A stretch of 64,000 nt of DNA from Papiliotrema nemorosa (Eukaryota; Basidiomycota; Tremellomycetes; Tremellales; Rhynchogastremaceae), in assembly GCA_032158125.1 (NCBI GenBank), contig JASKOT010000001.1, positions 62,001 through 126,000 on the forward strand. The letters are read 5' to 3'. A model generated the notes under the pieces. That model saw nothing but the letters and a program-made list of their open reading frames with translations, ran no database searches and was not told where the DNA came from. The translations under genes were made by a program, and so were the position numbers. Shown here one piece after another: positions 54,928 through 64,000 of the stretch (position 1 is the first letter of the stretch; each line of letters starts with the position of its first letter).

Positions 54928-54933
54928 TATATA
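54928..54933 (-). promoter_or_regulatory. Candidate TATA box of UBC9
   Basis: TATATA lies 92 bp upstream of the UBC9 start (minus strand) and 15 bp downstream of a TCACGTGA palindrome, in the direction of transcription. Inferred from position. Confidence 0.4.
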
Positions 54934-54947
54934 GGGGGGCGTAGAGA

Positions 54948-54955
54948 TCACGTGA
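54948..54955. promoter_or_regulatory. TCACGTGA palindrome, candidate bHLH site
   Basis: An E-box CACGTG within an 8-bp palindrome, next to the UBC9 TATA element. Cbf1/Pho4-type bHLH factors bind such sites in fungi; binding here is inferred. Confidence 0.4.
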
Positions 54956-55212
54956 CCATGTTGACCCTCCCTTCCCTTATCAATCTCGGAGATCTGGCTG
55001 TGAGTCATTTCTTATCGCCACGTCATGTGGTACCCCCCGGCTGCCCATTCTACCGACTGAGTGATTTCTTTGTGTGCTGAGCACACCATCTACCCATCTT
55101 AGCGTTCCACTCGCTGAGAACACGACGAGAAGGTTCTCGTCAGTACAAAAAGGACGACCAGTCTCTTCAATCTGGCTTACCGCCCCTCGGAATCAGCGCA
55201 AGACAGGCCGAA

Positions 55213-56740
55213 ATGCCCAGCGTCGTCCCAGCAGTGGTGAACCGACAGCGGAATTCGGAATCGACTCGATTCGTTCAAGAGGATCCGCACCGTCCTTCTG
55301 GGTCTAACGGTCGGTCGCAGTACGGATCTGTAGGCTACATACATCAAGACGACTCGCCCAAAAGCAAGATCTCGAGGATAGAAGAGAGCGATGAGGATGA
55401 CCAGAACGCCGGAGGGGAAGAGAGATTTGCGGATGACCAGGGTAGTGACGATGGCTTGAATGATACCTTGGACGGTAAGGTGTTGCGTCCTGCATTCGAG
55501 TATCGATGGCTCATTCCAGTCACCTGGCGGTACATGTCACGGATGTACCTTCTAGTTCCCTTTGCCACGCTGCTCTTCACTGCCGCTTTGATTCTCCTGA
55601 TCACATTTGCATGGTATGTCCCACAGCGGGTACTGCGAGAGACTTGACTGACTTTTTCAGGCCTCCCAACAAGCACGAGAGGAAACATGGGCAGACTTAC
55701 CCACATAAGTTCATGTGGAAGCCTCTACTTGTGGGCATCTTTGCGTCGTGCACCATCCAGACCTTGCGGGTACCGATTTGGGTCGCCGTCACTTGGCTCG
55801 GTATCAGACCTGGCGTAACATCCTATCTGTGAGCCGGAATGAGACCTCTATCAACAGCCACTTACTTCCAGGTCAACCACATTCCACTCTATCCTGCACG
55901 AGTTGGTCCGGCTGTCGACTCTCCCTCTCTCGCTGCCCTCCCCCACGTCCGGCTTCCACTCCTCATACTACTTGGGCTTAGGCTGGGGAATAGCCGAAGC
56001 TATATGGGGCATCATACAGGGCTATGAGCAACTTGCGCTGTATCAGGATGTCATGCTCCCTGATCATGCCGAAAGTGAAGAGATTGGCAAGATTGAAAAT
56101 GGCCAGAACGGTCTGGATACTCTCTCGGACGTGGGATCACTCGATGAGGAGCAGTACCTCGACGAAATCGCACGGGCGGACGAGGCAGAGCTAGAGAAAA
56201 AGGTAGAGGCTTTGGAGAGGATGCGAGAACGACGAGGTATGTTTGGTACATAAGAGGATCACCGGATGAAGGCTGACCATGCAGACCTCGAAGCCGTTTT
56301 TGGCTCGCCATTTCCTGTCAGTCCTGATCCTCCATTGAGACCTCGTGAGCGCTAACGTTCAGAGCATACCTCTTGCTCTTCACATCTTGTGGCGACTTGA
56401 CACGCTTCTTCTCAATCTCGGTCTTACCTTGATTCTCTCTTCGTTCTACTATGACCCCATCCCTATATACAAACACCCCATCGAAGATATCCCTCGGAAC
56501 CCTGCTATGAGTCCCAGTCGTTCACCATCTCCCTACTTGTGGACCGTATGGACACTCGTCGCTCTGACCCATGTCGCTGTGAGCTTGGTGTGGAAGAATG
56601 TCGGCCGAGTCGGTGTGGGAGCAGTGACCTGGGGTGTAAGACATCATAGTATTTGTGGTGCTCTAGCTGATGATCAGGGCTTGATTGTCGCTCTCGGCAG
56701 TGTGTTTGCAGGTCTAGGTGGATGGGGAGGTTTAGTCTGA
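55213..56740 (+). CDS. Polytopic membrane protein of unknown function
   Basis: Not recognised as a named family. An acidic Ser/Asp-rich cytosolic N-terminus (to about residue 90) is followed by several membrane helices: YLLVPFATLLFTAALILLIT, then after an intron KPLLVGIFASCTIQTLRVPI with WVAVTWLG, then YYLGLGWGIAEAIWGIIQGY. A charged helical loop rich in Glu (EEQYLDEIARADEAELEKKV) separates these from SIPLALHILWRLDTLLLNLG, LWTVWTLVALTHVAVSLVW and a Gly-rich last helix GLIVALGSVFAGLGGWGG. Five introns of 45-60 nt. About seven to eight TM segments suggest a channel, transporter or organelle-membrane protein. The E/R-rich loop is probably cytosolic. The start is the first ATG of the frame. Confidence 0.65.
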
Positions 56741-56843
56741 TTGTGCTCGTTATATCATGACAGTTGTACAACTCTATACACGTCGACTCCATGTCGGTAT
56801 GCTCATTATGACACTATGTGCTACACTTTAAGCTTTTCTGTAC

Positions 56844-58145
56844 TTATCCATTCAGAGCCGCCGCAATGCGCCGTCGATCTTCCCGTTCCCTCTTGTCCTT
56901 CTCTTTCCACTTGATCTTGCCTTTGGGTCCGAGTTCAAGACCTCTTTCAGGTCGTCTATACTTTGCCCGGCGTTGAGCTTCTATAATCTCCTGATGTGTA
57001 TGCGTGACGCGTTTAAGCGAGTTGCCCCGTCTGTCCGTCTTTCCCCTCGCGTGACCCAATCCCAGCTTGTCCAGTTTGAGCGAGGTGGCGATTGGCACCG
57101 TGCGGCCTGGTCCAGAGGGACCTTCGGGAGGTATCTCATCGTCGAGGTCTGATCCAGCCTCCGACGCTGTATCGACCGTCAAATCGACGACAGCTTCTTC
57201 CTGCTTGATAGCGGATGAAGCCGCAATGTCCGCCTCCAGCTCCTCTTTGAGAGACCTGGATGCGGACCGTTCCGGCGAAGAAGCGGAAAGTTTGTCGCGC
57301 TGAGCCGACGGACCAGATTCATCCACAAATCCCACAGGTCTACCCAATCCACCGCCTCCCCAACCAAGACGATCCTTGAGGATCTCGTATCCCTTGTTCT
57401 CGGGTCCAAGGACATATTGCGGTGCTGCTGGTTTGAGCTGGATAGGGGTGACGCCTAGCATCGATCCGATAGATGTAGATCCATGAGGTTTTGACGATGA
57501 AGCAGCGTTGGCCTGGTGGGATTTGAGTAGAGCTCGGCGAATAAACCATTCATTTCGGTTGACACGCAATGGCGGCAAACTCGTTGCACTCGTTGAATTG
57601 AGGGGCATCTCAAGGTGAGATGAAGCTGGTTTGACCTCCTCCTCCTCCTCGTCGCTATCCGCCGTGAGATCGATAGCGTTCTCCTGTGACACTCTCACCA
57701 CTTCTATTCGGTCATCCGGGCGAACCACATGCTGAGGGGTATTCGCCCCAGACCCATTCCTCGACAAAGCAGTATACCACTCGGCGACGCTCTGTCCTCC
57801 TTCTATGTGTCTCTTTGGTGTCGCCCGACCTTCCTCTACATCCACCTCTACCCCGTCGATGACGCTTCGACCGAGCTCATCGTAGTTTCCTTTACTTTGG
57901 ACAAATACAGGTGGTCGAGTCAACTTTTCAGGTCCATGTTTAGCGGGATTGATGTTCCATTCGCGCCAAACTGCCTCCTTAGCTAGAGGAGGATAGATCG
58001 AGGGTGCAGATGGAGCGTCGGGATCGATGACCTGTATACGGCGCGCAGTGTCTGATCGGATGACGACTGCTGGAGGGAAGAATGGTTGGGCAGGTAGCTC
58101 ATCGTTTTCTGGGCGGGGAGAGGAGGGACTGGAAGAATCCGACAT
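56844..58145 (-). CDS. G-patch-like protein with two SUMO-interaction-like motifs
   Basis: Single-exon protein of 433 residues. The N-terminus is Ser/Pro-rich. Conserved-looking segments are EAVWREWNINPAKHG and RVNRNEWFIRRALLKSHQ. A G-patch-like sequence follows, KGYEILKDRLGWGGGGLGRP (about residues 248-267), with an unusual run of four Gly. The C-terminus is strongly basic (KWKEKDKREREDRRRIAAAL), typical of nuclear RNA-binding proteins. Two V/I-D-L-T motifs lie in acidic context, NAIDLTADSDEEEEE (about residue 157) and AVVDLTVDTASE (about residue 317); these have the form of SUMO-interaction motifs. A related HTHQEIIEAQRRAKYRRPER block precedes the basic tail. Exact ortholog unclear. It is divergent from the SPX-EXS gene with 224 bp between starts. 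Confidence 0.72.
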   Translation of the reverse strand: MSDSSSPSSPRPENDELPAQPFFPPAVVIRSDTARRIQVIDPDAPSAPSIYPPLAKEAVWREWNINPAKHGPEKLTRPPVFVQSKGNYDELGRSVIDGVEVDVEEGRATPKRHIEGGQSVAEWYTALSRNGSGANTPQHVVRPDDRIEVVRVSQENAIDLTADSDEEEEEVKPASSHLEMPLNSTSATSLPPLRVNRNEWFIRRALLKSHQANAASSSKPHGSTSIGSMLGVTPIQLKPAAPQYVLGPENKGYEILKDRLGWGGGGLGRPVGFVDESGPSAQRDKLSASSPERSASRSLKEELEADIAASSAIKQEEAVVDLTVDTASEAGSDLDDEIPPEGPSGPGRTVPIATSLKLDKLGLGHARGKTDRRGNSLKRVTHTHQEIIEAQRRAKYRRPERGLELGPKGKIKWKEKDKREREDRRRIAAALNG

Positions 58146-58276
58146 GCCGCTCCCGCCCGCGCTAGTAGTCTGCGGCAGTGTGAGACTGACGACTGATGGG
58201 ATGGCAAGGTGAATGATGGATGATGAAGGAATAGCTTACCAGAACCATTCGACATTGTTGGGTGGCAAATTCCAAA

Positions 58277-58282
58277 CACGTG
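58277..58282. promoter_or_regulatory. CACGTG E-box before the SPX-EXS gene
   Basis: CACGTG lies 88 bp upstream of the SPX-EXS start and 132 bp upstream of the divergent G-patch gene. In yeasts CACGTG is the Pho4 core site of phosphate-regulated genes; function here is inferred. Confidence 0.4.
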
Positions 58283-58369
58283 ATCTTTGTGACGCAACAA
58301 CAGCCAAAGAAGTCATCCCAGTCATTCAAAGACTGCCGTCCGAGGAGCAACGATAACCATGTGTATAGG

Positions 58370-61300
58370 ATGAAGTTCGGCAGGTAGGTCTGGAAGCCTG
58401 GTGATCTCAGTCTTGGCTGATGAGGGAAAGATATCTCGAAGACAACTTGACTCCCGAGTGGAAGAGGGCGTATATCGACTATCGAGCATGTAAAAAATCA
58501 ATCAAGGTCATCGCCAACCGGCTGGCGGCTGGGGACGTGGATGCAGCCGAGCAGATACATAAAGAGGTGGATAAGAGCTCAGACGATGAGGATGCGGGAC
58601 CTTCGGCTCCACCTAGAAAGTCACCCTCGGTCAGTCAAGGTGGTCGACCTGGTCGCTCTCCTATGACTCCTGGAAGTAGAGGAGGGAGGACAGCCTCGGT
58701 CCAGTCGAACAATGTTTCCAGGACGACTGTGGGTAGGTTTCTACACCGGCGCTGATGATAGTCTCGGAGGACAGGGATGAGCCCAACCTACGGGGCCATG
58801 TCTACCAGTCCCCGTCCCATAGGACAAAGACCGCTGAATCCGCCTCCACTCGATTTGGGTGAATCAAGCTATGAGGAACGATCAAATATGAAACCGCCTC
58901 CTAGGAGGGACGAGTCCGAGCCCGAAGCGAATCAGAGGAATTCTCACCAGTCCCAGTCCTCCGAAGGGTCAAAAGACGCGCAGAGCGACGATAATGCCAA
59001 TGCAGGCTCGGAATCCGGTCAACATCTCACTTCGAACACGTTTGCGCGAGTCAAGGAGAGTCCAAACTTGGGGAGAAGTCCTAGATTTTTGCATTCTCCA
59101 AGGATATTCGGGACACCCAAGGATGCCTCCAACCCCGTTGCTCCTCGTAGAAGTCTCCGTAAGTCCGACTCATATTCAACGCTGACGGCTCCAGGCTCCA
59201 TGACAATGCCTTCACCCCGACCTACTAGAGCCCCAGTATCATTCAGCGATCTCTACGACTCTCTGGAAGCGGACGAGCAGAATTTTTTCGACCTGCTTCA
59301 GCATGAGCTAGACAAGGTGGAGGGCTTCTACGCTGCTCGGATTGCAGATGCACAAAGAAGAGCTCATGATCTGCGGGATCAGCTTCGAGAACTGGCAGAA
59401 CATAGGAGGATCTTCCACGAAATGTATCCAAACGGACTACCAGAGTGGGAGGCGAAAGTAGGCAAGCTTTTACCTGTTACAGGCACCGGATCGGGCTTCA
59501 CGGATATGGCCAAGAATTTGCGGAAACGACTTCCCTTCATCGAGGAGGACCACACACATGCGTCCAATGGCAACAATTCGCACCATACAAATGGGACGGG
59601 CAGTGCATCGGCCGACCCGGCGCATATGGACGCCCAGCAGAAAACACAGAATCTCAGAGAGGAGATGGGTAGAGATGCGGAACATCACACGTACAATCCG
59701 GAGAGGTATCAGAAGTACAAGAGGGATTTGAGAAACGCTTCGTTGGAGTTTTATCGACAATTGGAGTTGATCAAGAACTATCGCGTGAGTGTATTGGAGG
59801 ATAGAGGAGATTTTGCGGCTAAATCTCAGATCATGAATTTGACAGGATTTAGAAAAGCATTGAAGAAGTTTGAAAAGACAACCAAGATACACTGCTTGGA
59901 GTTGTATACCGATGAGAAGATTAGTAAAGAGACGTTTGCCAAGGGAAAAGTGGTGGATGATCTGTTGAAACAGATGGAAGAGCTATACACTGAGCATTTC
60001 GGTCAGTATCCCTCCTATCTTGATTGACGAGACTTGACAAATAGAACACGGAGATACAAAGAAAGCTCGGGATAAGCTTCGGCGGCAACAGATGGAGAAG
60101 ACGGTGAGTGGACCAAAGGCATCTGACATGTGAGACTTATCGCAGCACTACTTCAGCGTGTTCCGTTCAGGCATCTGCATAGGTCTTGCGCTTCCTCCTG
60201 CCGTCCTCGCTCTGGTCAAGGGTGGGTGATCATACTGCCTGTGATCTTACTGACACCTCAGCTTGCGAACAGGAGACCAGAGACCTGATCCCTGGATGGG
60301 ATGGGATGCTGCAAGTCTATGGGGGATTTTACCTCGCCGTTATCTTCTCTTTACTATTCCAGCTCAATCTTGACGCCTATGTCGCAGCTCGTATCAATTA
60401 CGAAGTGAGTAATAAAGCCGCGTGAGGATTCATGACACTCATTTTGCAGTTCGTCATGGAGTTGTCAAAACCGACACTAGACCACCGATCATATGCGGAG
60501 GTGAGACGGACCTCGACCGTGACATGAACTCATCTGATTTGTAGATACCCGCGTTTCTGTTTCTAACATTATCCTACTGCTTCTTCTTCTCATACTACCG
60601 CGTCGCGCCTCACAGCGTTGCACCTACAACGTAAGGATCTCACGGAGAACCCGCCCTGACTCGCAGGTGGCCATTGGCATGGCTTGTTTTCGTCTGCGTC
60701 TTCTTCTTGAATCCACTGCCTATCCTCCGCCGGAGGTCCCGGTATTGGTTCTTGCGGGTCCTTTTTCGGGTCTGCACACCAGGCTACAGCAAGGTCGAGG
60801 TACGCCCAATAAACACCACCTTGACACGTGCTGACCATTTCAGTTCATCGCTTTCTTCCTCGCGGATGAGCTCAACAGTTTAGTGTACACTATGCAGAAT
60901 TTCTATTTCATGGGATGTGCTTGTGAGTCATGCCACATGCCAAGTCGCACCCTGCTGATTATGAAGACTCGCATCATTGGCCCGTGAACACGTATCACAC
61001 TTGTCCATCCGCTACGACTTGGCCGTATGCGGTTTTGCTCAGTTTACCCGCGCTCGCTCGTTTGATACAGTGCATCAAGAGATGGCATGATTCCCGTTTG
61101 AAAATACATCTCATCAATGTTAGCCCATCTTAGACTGCCAAGGGTCAGCTGCTGACGTTTCAGGCTGGCAAATACGTCAGTAGTATCGCACAGCTATGCC
61201 TCTTTGTCTTGTGGAAGGGTCGAGGTGTGTCAATTTGGCCTATCGAATAGGTGTAGCCGTTGACGTAGTGCAGGTCGACATTTGCATGACGCTTCTTTCA

Positions 61301-62049
61301 TCGTTTGGGTAATGGTCGCTACCGCCAGCTCCATATATACCAGCTCTTGGGTCTGTCCTAGCTCGTGATCACTGTGGTCTGTATACTGATCGACCAGGAT
61401 CTGATTGTCGATTGGAGTCTGCTACGACCAAAGTCTGGCCTCTTGCGGCCAGACAGAGGGTATTCTAGCAAATACGTGCGTATACGATGGATTTCAGCAG
61501 CTGATCTCAGGTATACTACTTTGCAATGGTCACCAATGTCTTGATTAGATTCATTTGGGTGTGGTGAGCTGGTTCCAATGCCCATGCATGAGTATCAGCA
61601 GCTCATGTGACAGGTACATTCCTACGCCAAAGATACATACCAACTCGAGGAGTTTTGGGTTCGCACTAGCAGAAATGTTACGTCGATGGCAATGGAATTT
61701 CTGCAAGTCTCCCCTATTTACATCGAGGTCGCGTGGCTAATGATCAGTCCGAGTGGAGACGGAACATTTGGGTAATGCCGATGCGTACCGAGTCACAAGG
61801 GAGATTCCGCTCCCTTACCGACGTATCGAACGTGATTCAGACGAAGAAGACCATACGCCCACAAGAATCAAATCTCGGCCTGGTAATCCCATCACTGTTC
61901 AACTTGATAGATTGAGGAGGGAACTCGTCGGAGGGGACGTAGATGGTAGAGGACCCGATGAGCCGAATCTCGGCCCCAGGGGATTCGCGAGACAAAGAGA
62001 GTATGAAGCGAGGAGACCTGGCGATTTGGAAGTCAGAGGGGAAGTGTAA
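58370..62049 (+). CDS. SYG1: SPX-EXS phosphate exporter, Syg1/XPR1 type
   Basis: Membrane phosphate exporter gated by inositol pyrophosphates through its SPX domain. The start is a 17-nt exon (MKFG plus two bases of Arg) that joins over a 46-nt intron to YLEDNLTPEWKRAYIDYRA, the first SPX helix. A disordered insert of roughly 230 residues follows, then NFFDLLQHELDKVEGFYAAR and later RDLRNASLEFYRQLELIKNY and NLTGFRKALKKFEKTTK, the Lys-rich helix that binds inositol pyrophosphate. Membrane helices begin near YFSVFRSGICIGLALPP; the EXS domain shows YGGFYLAVIFSLLFQLNLDA, YCFFFSYYRVAP and FFLADELNSLVYTMQNFYF. The conserved EXS end, RVETEHLGNADAYRVTREIP, is read near 61750-61800. An acidic/Arg tail ends LEVRGEV at TAA 62047-62049. 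About ten introns. Confidence 0.92.
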
Positions 62050-62253
62050 TTGCGCACAAGACACGAGAGACACGCGGCAGGATGATCAACGCATGAGATG
62101 AACGACTGCATACACGATGTACAATACATACGGTTCTTCAGATCCGCAGAGTAATGCATAAGAGCAAATGATACTTTGCCCGATCTCTGAGCCAATCTTG
62201 CTCGATATGACCGCCCGACAGGCAACTCTATGGTAATGTGGCTTCTGTAGGGC

Positions 62254-64000
62254 CTACCAGAAATCGTCGGCTTCTCCGCCGCCCTTTTTACCCCCGCCAG
62301 CTGTGACTTGTCGTTGGTAAAACTCGCTGACCTGTACTATCAGCTCAAGCTGCATATGTCGAATGGAGTAGCCCACCTGTTCGGCTGAAGTAGCCTCATC
62401 TGCATTCTTGTCATCTCGCACCTTGATGAACCTCGGGAATCGCAGAGAAATACCTCTCGAATCGACCTGAATGTCAGCGCAAACCGAGGTATCTGTGCGA
62501 GACGACCTACAAGTCCATGAGCGGCAGTGTATACTGGACTCAGAGATAGATCCGCAGTCAACACTTCCCACACGATTTTCGGTTCAAACCAGACATCTGG
62601 TTTCGCACCTCCAACCTCCAAATCTCCTCGTGCAGTCTCAATCTCCAACGGCTTGAGAGTCTCGAAGAATGCGAGCAAGACCTCGTCCGAGAACCCCGTT
62701 CCGATTTTACATATCGTTTGGAAGTTTTCCGAGTCGGGGTCGTAGCACGCCAAAAGGAATGCACCGTACACATTCGTTCGTTTGCCTTTACCGTGATATG
62801 CACCGACGACGACCAGGTCGAGAGAGTCTCCTACACCAGACAGGTAGTCCTTCTTGAGCTAAAACATGAGCTCAGCCTCCCAAGGTCAACGCATGGGGCA
62901 GCTCACCTTGAGCCAATTCATGGATCTCCTACTCGGCTCATAAGTCGATGCATCGGTAGTGAGCATCTTGACCATGAGACCCTCGCACCCATCCTTCACC
63001 GATTCCTCCAAGAACGTTTGTATTTCATCTGTCGAAGATCCATCTGATGACTTGGCGAACCCAAACTCCCCTTCTACCAATTGAAAGTTGTCCTGTAACA
63101 ACTGCCGCCTTTCTTTCAACGTCTTCGTCAACAAGCTCTTCACGTAAGCGTTGGCTTCTACAGTGGATGCGGACTGACCTCGCCGTTGAGATACAACAAA
63201 TCGAAGGCAAATAGATGAACTCGAACAGTAATATCTTCCGTCCTGACATCTTTCCTCTTTCGTCTCGATAGATCCTGGAAAGGCAACAGCTTCTTCGTTT
63301 CCAAGTCATACGCGACCGCCTCGGAATCGATGACAAAGCTCTTGACTCCTTCTTTTATACACTGAAATCAGCTGGTTGAAGTGAGATGATCAATCTGAGA
63401 CCCACCCTAGGCACCTGCTCCACGAGATCAGGGTACTTCGCACTCATGTTCTCCGAGTTTCGACTAAACACAGCTATTTCTCCACCTTCCAACATATGCA
63501 CCTGAGCTCGCTCTCCGTCGTATTTATACTCGCAGGTGAACTCTTTCCCTTCGAATCGATCCAAGACCTCCGTGATTGCCTTCGTAGGTTTGGCCAACAT
63601 GGGTTTCAGAGGAACACCTGAAGCATTAGCTATGTAACTTGAGGTGACAAGGTGAAGCCAACTAACCAGGAGTCAATTTGCAGTTCTCTCTCAGCCCTTC
63701 TACACCTCCCTTCAGCAGAGCAGGGACGACTAGATCGTAGTTTGGCAGCTCGCTAGGCTTGTGAGCTTGCGATAGCCGGAGATGTCCTCCTTCTCACCTA
63801 TAGACTGCCTTGACCACTTCTGCGCCCGACTCGAGCTTTGCAGCCAGTGCATCATGAGGTATCTTCTTGTCCCCTAGATTTCAGCTGGAGTACAACTGGA
63901 GATCGATAGAGCTCACCTAGGGTTTTGAGAACAATGGCATGCGCCAGCGCAACGACGAGTGTCTTGTCCGCTAGACCTATACGCAATTTGCCTTCCAACG
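62254..64000 (-). CDS. CDC9: DNA ligase I (ATP-dependent), 5' part beyond window
   Basis: Nuclear ligase that seals Okazaki fragments. Only the catalytic core to C-terminus is here; the N-terminal PCNA-binding region and start lie past 64000. Reading from the right edge: [20 protein letters not shown], then the adenylation motif [15 protein letters not shown] with the nucleophile Lys of KYDGER (63500-63520), then [20 protein letters not shown] and [12 protein letters not shown]. Near 63000 comes [20 protein letters not shown], then [20 protein letters not shown] and [10 protein letters not shown]. The C-terminal OB domain ends [19 protein letters not shown] sequence and [15 protein letters not shown] (TAG at 62254-62256). 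About eight short introns. KYDGER with the GEGLMVK-type motif IV and the FPRF element place it in the Cdc9/LIG1 group. Confidence 0.92.

Larger units (their letters stand above)
54837..55212. other. Divergent intergenic region with E-box, UBC9 / membrane protein
   Basis: This 376-bp region lies between divergent genes. It has TATATA (54928-54933) and the palindrome TCACGTGA (54948-54955) on the UBC9 side. No gene supported. Confidence 0.5.

Noticed and set aside
1..64000. Transposons, CRISPR arrays, viral genes or a metabolite gene cluster
   Set aside because: I looked for transposase, reverse transcriptase or integrase motifs, terminal repeats, regularly spaced repeats and clusters of PKS/NRPS/P450 genes and found none.

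Overview
The window is nuclear DNA of a filamentous-or-yeast basidiomycete. The best guess is a Tremellomycete (Cryptococcus/Kwoniella/Tremella-like), inferred from gene content and architecture rather than from any marker sequence. Almost every gene is cut by many short introns of about 35-65 nt with GTGAGT-type donors and YAG acceptors. Genes are packed on both strands with 70-900 bp gaps, and every recognisable protein is eukaryotic. I place 31 protein-coding genes. I see no rRNA, no convincing tRNA, no transposon and no CRISPR array.

Layout. 1-9057: an incomplete fungal hypothetical gene, a second hypothetical, a 3-hydroxyacyl-CoA dehydrogenase (minus), a NIPA-type Mg2+ transporter and a disordered hypothetical. 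9951-16405: a USP15/Ubp12-type deubiquitinase (minus) divergent from mitoribosomal protein mL38. 16474-23002: an accessory-looking block of three intronless, mutually related Cys-containing orphan genes (all minus) with an HSF-type transcription factor among them. 23353-30379: a mitochondrial helical-repeat protein, cullin-3, Mog1 and a dynactin p22/p24-like protein. 30483-42238: a G-patch/DUF4187 protein, a hemerythrin-domain protein, a hypothetical, a REEP/HVA22 ER-shaping protein, a TMEM41/VTT scramblase-like protein, a DENND6 Rab-GEF-like protein and RBM18. 42416-51775: the PI 4-kinase Stt4, a four-TM MARVEL-like protein and a class II aldolase/adducin protein. 52514-64000: a GT8-like glycosyltransferase, SUMO E2 Ubc9, a polytopic membrane protein, a G-patch protein with SUMO-interaction-like motifs, an SPX-EXS phosphate exporter and the C-terminal part of DNA ligase I.

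Most genes are conserved housekeeping functions: ubiquitin/SUMO (Ubp12, Cul3, Ubc9), membrane lipid and trafficking (Stt4, TMEM41, DENND6, REEP), and nuclear transport or replication (Mog1, DNA ligase I). There is no operon logic; several pairs share short divergent promoters (Mog1/dynactin, RBM18/Stt4, G-patch/SPX-EXS). The most novel material is the intronless orphan paralog family at 16474-23002. The cleanest gene-structure oddity is a 6-nt microexon inside the DNA-binding domain of the HSF gene. Exon boundaries given here were read by eye from splice signals and protein continuity.
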